DNA of 64,000 bases, taken from assembly GCF_016864235.1 (NCBI RefSeq), contig NZ_CP045732.1, positions 1,426,001-1,490,000 on the forward strand. The letters run 5' to 3'. This document shows positions 60,794-64,000 of this stretch, in pieces. A program made the translations under genes and the position numbers. Positions within the stretch are counted from its first letter, which is position 1, and the number at the start of each line of letters is the position of its first letter. The notes under the pieces were generated by a model, which saw only the letters and a program-made list of their open reading frames with translations, was not told where the DNA came from and did not search any database. Origin of the DNA: Legionella sp. MW5194 (GTDB lineage Bacteria; Pseudomonadota; Gammaproteobacteria; Legionellales; Legionellaceae).

Positions 60794-61171
60794 ATGAAAT
60801 TAACTGCCAAACTGTTACTCCCCTTGCTTAGCCTGCATTTTGCCTCAGCCCAGGCTGTGTGTGTGACCAATGAAACCGATTTTAAACTGTATTATGAGAT
60901 CCAAAACCAGAATACCGGCTGCCCCGTCCCTAAAGAACGCTTCCACAGTGGGTATTTAAATGCGCACGAAAAACGTTGCCATGCCCATTCCCAATCCGAA
61001 GGCGATGATTGGAAAATCTACCGTAAGGATGTCATTACTGTCTATAAAATGGACCAGAATGGGCGTCAACTGGCCTGTAATAAACAGGTAGAAGGCATTC
61101 TTAATTTCCTGGAGGTGAGCTATCTGGCTAATCGCTGGTGGTGTCTTGATCGAAGCGACTACGAAGATTAA
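60794..61171 (+). CDS. Secreted hypothetical protein
   Basis: 125 residues with signal peptide MKLTAKLLLPLLSLHFASAQA. The mature part has several Cys (AVCVTNET, TGCPV, KRCHAH, LACNKQ, WWCLD) and many aromatics. The start VCVTNETDFKLYYEIQNQN suggests a small beta-rich exported protein. Not recognised. Confidence 0.65.
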   Translation: MKLTAKLLLPLLSLHFASAQAVCVTNETDFKLYYEIQNQNTGCPVPKERFHSGYLNAHEKRCHAHSQSEGDDWKIYRKDVITVYKMDQNGRQLACNKQVEGILNFLEVSYLANRWWCLDRSDYED

Positions 61172-61230
61172 GGAGAGCCTGTGAGGACTGAGGATGCTCT
61201 GCCAAGGGTTGATGCTTCAGGGGAGAAGAC

Positions 61231-61872
61231 ATGAAAACCCTGGTTATCACAGGCGTCAGCCGCGGCATCGGACTGGCAACTGCCCGTTATTTTCTTGGAA
61301 AAGGCTGGAAAGTCATTGGCAGTTCAACACGTGGTATTTCTCCGCTGACGCATCCTTTATTAACCCTCTTGTCTCTTGATTTGGCAAACTCAACAGGCAT
61401 TCAGACGTTTGCCCGAGCCTTGCCTGACTTTGATTTATTAATAAACAATGCTGCGGTGTTATTGGATTGGAATCAGGAGGCCGCCATTGACCTTTCTCTA
61501 CTTAAAACCACCTTTGCCATCAATGTGTTTGGTACGATTGAATTGACCGAAGCCTGCCTCGGTAAACTCGCTCCACAGGGGAAAATCATCAATGTGTCTT
61601 CGAGTTGGGGGTCGTTTGCGGCCAATGATTCGCCTTATCAACCGCAGTACAAAATGTCCAAGGCTTGCCTTAACTTGTATACCAAGCTGTTAGCTGAGCG
61701 TTTTCCTTCCCGCGTGGTCGCCAGTTTTGATCCCGGCTGGGTAAAAACCGACATGGGCACAGAGACAGCGCCGACCCTGCCGTCCGAAGTGGCTGAGGAA
61801 CTTTATACCCTGGCGGTGACTCTTAAGGAAAGTGGTTATTTCTGGCATCGCGGTCATAAAATTCCCTGGTAA
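61231..61872 (+). CDS. Short-chain dehydrogenase/reductase
   Basis: 213 residues; GGGGAGAAGAC before the ATG. NAD(P) motif TGVSRGIGLATA, NNAAV, Ser in INVSSSWGSF and YKMSK (the Y-x3-K pair) are the classical SDR catalytic set. Later segments VASFDPGWVKTDMGT are also typical. The protein is slightly short. Substrate unknown. Confidence 0.88.
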   Translation: MKTLVITGVSRGIGLATARYFLGKGWKVIGSSTRGISPLTHPLLTLLSLDLANSTGIQTFARALPDFDLLINNAAVLLDWNQEAAIDLSLLKTTFAINVFGTIELTEACLGKLAPQGKIINVSSSWGSFAANDSPYQPQYKMSKACLNLYTKLLAERFPSRVVASFDPGWVKTDMGTETAPTLPSEVAEELYTLAVTLKESGYFWHRGHKIPW

Positions 61873-61877
61873 CGGGA

Positions 61878-62690
61878 TTAACTGGCACTGGCGATGTAGC
61901 GCAGCACCAAACCTGTTTCGCGTTCACCGCGCTTCATTAAACCCTGATAAAATTTGATGATAATTTCAGCCCCTTTGGTTTTATCAAGTGACGCCGATTG
62001 AGGGTTCTGAAAGGTCAGTTCCACGGTGTTACCGCCGTATTCCGCAGCCAGGGTATCAAATAATTCGCCGAGGAGTGTCTGGGCTTCAAGAATCTCATGC
62101 CTTGAGAGAGCGGGGGCAGGGTGGTTAATGGCACTGACAATAATGTCTTCCTTGGCTTTAAGCAATTGGTTAATGTAGCTTTGGGAGGCTTTAACTAACT
62201 CATTCATTTCCGGTTCATTGGCAAATCGTTCGGGAAACTCGGAAATCAGTACCAGTTTGGGATTGATTTTGAACAAGTACTGATAAAAAACGAGCGTGCC
62301 TTTAATCTGGTTATAAAGCGCTTTATTTGAGGAGTAGACCGCGTATTTCATTACTTCGGCATTCACGAAGTCGCTGGTCTTATAGAGAATACGTTGCCCT
62401 TGATTGCTGAGAATGTCTTTCTTAACCTCTGCGACATAGCGATTGAACTCCACCGGTGATTTTTTGGCCAGCAACGCAAACAGGGGGCTTGCTTTTTTAA
62501 TTTCATTTTCAAAATTGGCAGCCTGATAATAAGGGATCGCATAAGTACGGGTTAGAAACAAGGCAATCATCACCGCCAGAATAGTGAGCAGCGAAGCTGT
62601 CTTTTTCTCAAGGTTGGCATAATAGGAAAGTCCAGCGACAAGGACTGCGGCTAACACGCCTGCGAGAATGTAAATGAGAATAGTCATCAT
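61878..62690 (-). CDS. Two-TM hypothetical protein
   Basis: 270 residues. Two N-terminal membrane helices (LIYILAGVLAAVLVAGLSYY and ASLLTILAVMIALFLTRTYAI), then an extracytoplasmic, mostly helical domain of about 215 residues. Convergent with the SDR gene. Family not recognised. Confidence 0.65.
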   Translation of the reverse strand: MMTILIYILAGVLAAVLVAGLSYYANLEKKTASLLTILAVMIALFLTRTYAIPYYQAANFENEIKKASPLFALLAKKSPVEFNRYVAEVKKDILSNQGQRILYKTSDFVNAEVMKYAVYSSNKALYNQIKGTLVFYQYLFKINPKLVLISEFPERFANEPEMNELVKASQSYINQLLKAKEDIIVSAINHPAPALSRHEILEAQTLLGELFDTLAAEYGGNTVELTFQNPQSASLDKTKGAEIIIKFYQGLMKRGERETGLVLRYIASAS

Positions 62691-62809
62691 GAGCTCTTGT
62701 TTTTATTCTTGTCTAAAGAATAGTACATGGTGTTTAAATCGCAGGACTTTCTACTGTAGGGATGAGAATTTTTTTACGGGTTCTTCTTAAGGGGCTTACG
62801 GTGAGACGA

Positions 62810-62848
62810 TTATCCACAAATTCTGTGGATAAGTCTGTGTATACGCTG
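62810..62848. repeat. Palindromic DnaA-box repeat, copy 2
   Basis: TTATCCACA (62810-62818), spacer AATTC, TGTGGATAA (62824-62832), then GTCTGTGTATACGCTG. 36 of 39 bases match copy 1 at 12805. It lies between divergent genes, upstream of the CoA-binding gene. Confidence 0.6.
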
Positions 62849-62904
62849 TCATATGCTTTATAGTCTATAGTGATAAGCCAGAAGGGGCTAAAGGAGAAGA
62901 AGGG

Positions 62905-63309
62905 ATGGGGATGGAACAAAAGATTGCGCAATTTTTTAGCTCAGAGGCCTATGCAGTGGTTGGCGCATCCAATGATCGCAATAAATTTGGTAATAAAGTG
63001 CTGCGTTGTTATTTACAACACCATAAAAACGTTTACCCTGTGCATCCAGCGGAAACCACTGTCGAAGGTCTGGCTGCTGTAAAAGCGGTGAGCCATTTGC
63101 CAGATACGGTGAAAAGTATTTCCATCGTCACGCCCCCGCCGGTCACTGAGAAAATCATTGCCGAGGCCATCGCGCGGGGGATTGAGAATGTATGGATACA
63201 ACCCGGCGCTGAGAGCAGAAAGGCAATGGATGAGGCATTGCAGCATGGCTTAAATGTGATCGGCGGAGGGCCTTGTATTTTGGTGGCGCTTGGCTGCGCT
63301 CTTGAGTAA
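62905..63309 (+). CDS. CoA-binding (YccU-like) protein
   Basis: 134 residues starting MGMEQKIAQFFSSEAYAVVG. The motif AVVGASNDRNKFGNKVLRCYLQH, then VYPVHPAETTVEGL and VWIQPGAESRKAMDEAL, with GGGPCILVALG at the end, match the single-domain CoA-binding Rossmann family. Cytoplasmic. Role not established. Confidence 0.9.
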   Translation: MGMEQKIAQFFSSEAYAVVGASNDRNKFGNKVLRCYLQHHKNVYPVHPAETTVEGLAAVKAVSHLPDTVKSISIVTPPPVTEKIIAEAIARGIENVWIQPGAESRKAMDEALQHGLNVIGGGPCILVALGCALE

Positions 63310-63340
63310 TCGCTTATCAATTGAAAAGACAGGTTGAACG

Positions 63341-63712
63341 ATGAATTTAAATCAGGACACACCGTCTGAAAGACTGTTTTCCTACGGAACATTGCGTTAT
63401 GAGGCGGTTCAACTGGCCACCTTTGGGCGAACCCTTTCAGGTAAAGCCGATGCGCTTTGTGGTTATTCATTATCTATGGTGACAATTCATGATCCCGATG
63501 TGGTTGCGACCAGCGGAGATGTCCTTCACCCGATTCTGCATTATACCGGTAAACAGTCCGATTGCGTGGAAGGGATGGTTTTTTATGTCAGTCTTGAGGA
63601 ATTGCAGCGGGCAGATGAATACGAAGTAGCCGAGTACCGGCGCGTTCAGGTTCAACTGGAGTCGGGAGAAGAAGCCTGGGTTTATGTCAGTGTGGAGGCG
63701 TTGAACACCTAG
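63341..63712 (+). CDS. Gamma-glutamylcyclotransferase-like (AIG2) protein
   Basis: 123 residues. RLFSYGTLRYEAVQLATFGR is the AIG2/GGCT substrate-binding signature, with GMVFYVSLEELQRADEYE supplying the acidic residue near the active site (Glu in the DEYE region). Members cyclise gamma-glutamyl amines or are of unknown substrate. Located 31 bp after the CoA-binding gene. Confidence 0.85.
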   Translation: MNLNQDTPSERLFSYGTLRYEAVQLATFGRTLSGKADALCGYSLSMVTIHDPDVVATSGDVLHPILHYTGKQSDCVEGMVFYVSLEELQRADEYEVAEYRRVQVQLESGEEAWVYVSVEALNT

Positions 63713-63747
63713 CTGTCTTAAGACTTTCGGCGATGGCCGACTCCCGC

Positions 63748-63999
63748 TTAGGTTTGATGCGGCTTGATGGGTTTAAAATCGCCGTTTTTCAAGACAATAC
63801 CCCGATACAGCCCTTTGCATTCATTGGTACTCCACATCCCTTTGGTTACCCCTCGTGGTCCCCGTTTGAACAGGTAATAGTGAATGCGATCCTCCCACAC
63901 TTTGCCCCGACTCAAGCCACGGGCCCGGAGTTCTCCCTGCATGAAATAAAAATCATTAATGGCACGGACGTGAAACGTCGCCTGGTCAAGAATAATGCC
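63748..63999 (-). CDS. Hypothetical protein, 5' end beyond the window
   Basis: The frame is open at the right edge; about 83 C-terminal residues are visible. A Met at 63942 is internal (upstream codons read GIILDQATFHVRAINDFYF). The visible sequence is basic with WEDRIHYYLFKRGPRG and ends KPIKPHQT. Not recognised. Confidence 0.6.
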   Translation of the reverse strand, partial: GIILDQATFHVRAINDFYFMQGELRARGLSRGKVWEDRIHYYLFKRGPRGVTKGMWSTNECKGLYRGIVLKNGDFKPIKPHQT

Positions 64000-64000
64000 C

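Overview
The window looks like a chromosomal segment of a Legionella-type gammaproteobacterium. Four things suggest this: an intracellular PHA depolymerase, a FIST-domain/histidine kinase/GGDEF-EAL trio arranged like the L. pneumophila NosP-NahK-NarR locus, several proteins with eukaryotic-like folds of the kind translocated by Dot/Icm systems, and a dense c-di-GMP/two-component repertoire. The species cannot be told from the sequence alone. No rRNA, tRNA, CRISPR array or prophage was seen.

Layout. 0-13 kb: a truncated PHA depolymerase, then mostly small secreted or hypothetical genes, a kinase-like protein, a protein with a CheD/CNF-like motif, an HDOD protein, a His-rich repeat protein and a CSS-motif-like EAL phosphodiesterase. 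12.5-12.9 kb is a gene-free stretch with DnaA-box-like sites. 13-18 kb: two tandem paralogous leucine-rich-repeat proteins with an F-box-like motif near the C terminus, then an unrecognised protein. 18-25 kb: a DUF2130 protein and a stress-like cluster (phosphoribosyltransferase, alpha/beta hydrolase, erythromycin-esterase-like protein, a frameshifted small ETFPASDP protein, a two-TM protein, a ferritin-like protein), several with a CTATACT-type -10 element resembling sigma-S promoters. 25-33 kb: M13 metallopeptidase, a kinase/hybrid kinase/receiver operon, and a convergent REC-PAS-GGDEF-EAL protein with a degenerate GGDEF.

33-43 kb is the most unusual part: a 724-residue, cysteine-free, highly acidic Asn/Asp-rich protein followed by two ABC-exporter-like proteins whose nucleotide-binding domains have lost key motifs, an HlyD-type adaptor, and a receiver-like/HATPase protein. 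I infer a type I secretion-like locus. A 1323-bp IS256-family element with an 8-bp target duplication sits exactly on the start codon of the first ABC gene, cutting it off from its ribosome binding site and from the putative substrate gene. The transposase itself carries a small deletion.

43-55 kb: a histone-deacetylase-like protein, GNAT acetyltransferase, FAD oxidoreductase, acyl-CoA dehydrogenase and periplasmic solute-binding protein, then a TPP riboswitch controlling thiE-thiM-thiD-tenA (thiamine salvage), a protein with a clan-CE (ULP/YopJ-like) cysteine peptidase or acetyltransferase signature, and a two-TM K+ channel. 55-61 kb: the nosP-nahK-narR-like nitric-oxide/c-di-GMP operon. 61-64 kb: small secreted protein, SDR oxidoreductase, membrane protein, CoA-binding protein, gamma-glutamylcyclotransferase-like protein and a gene running off the right edge.
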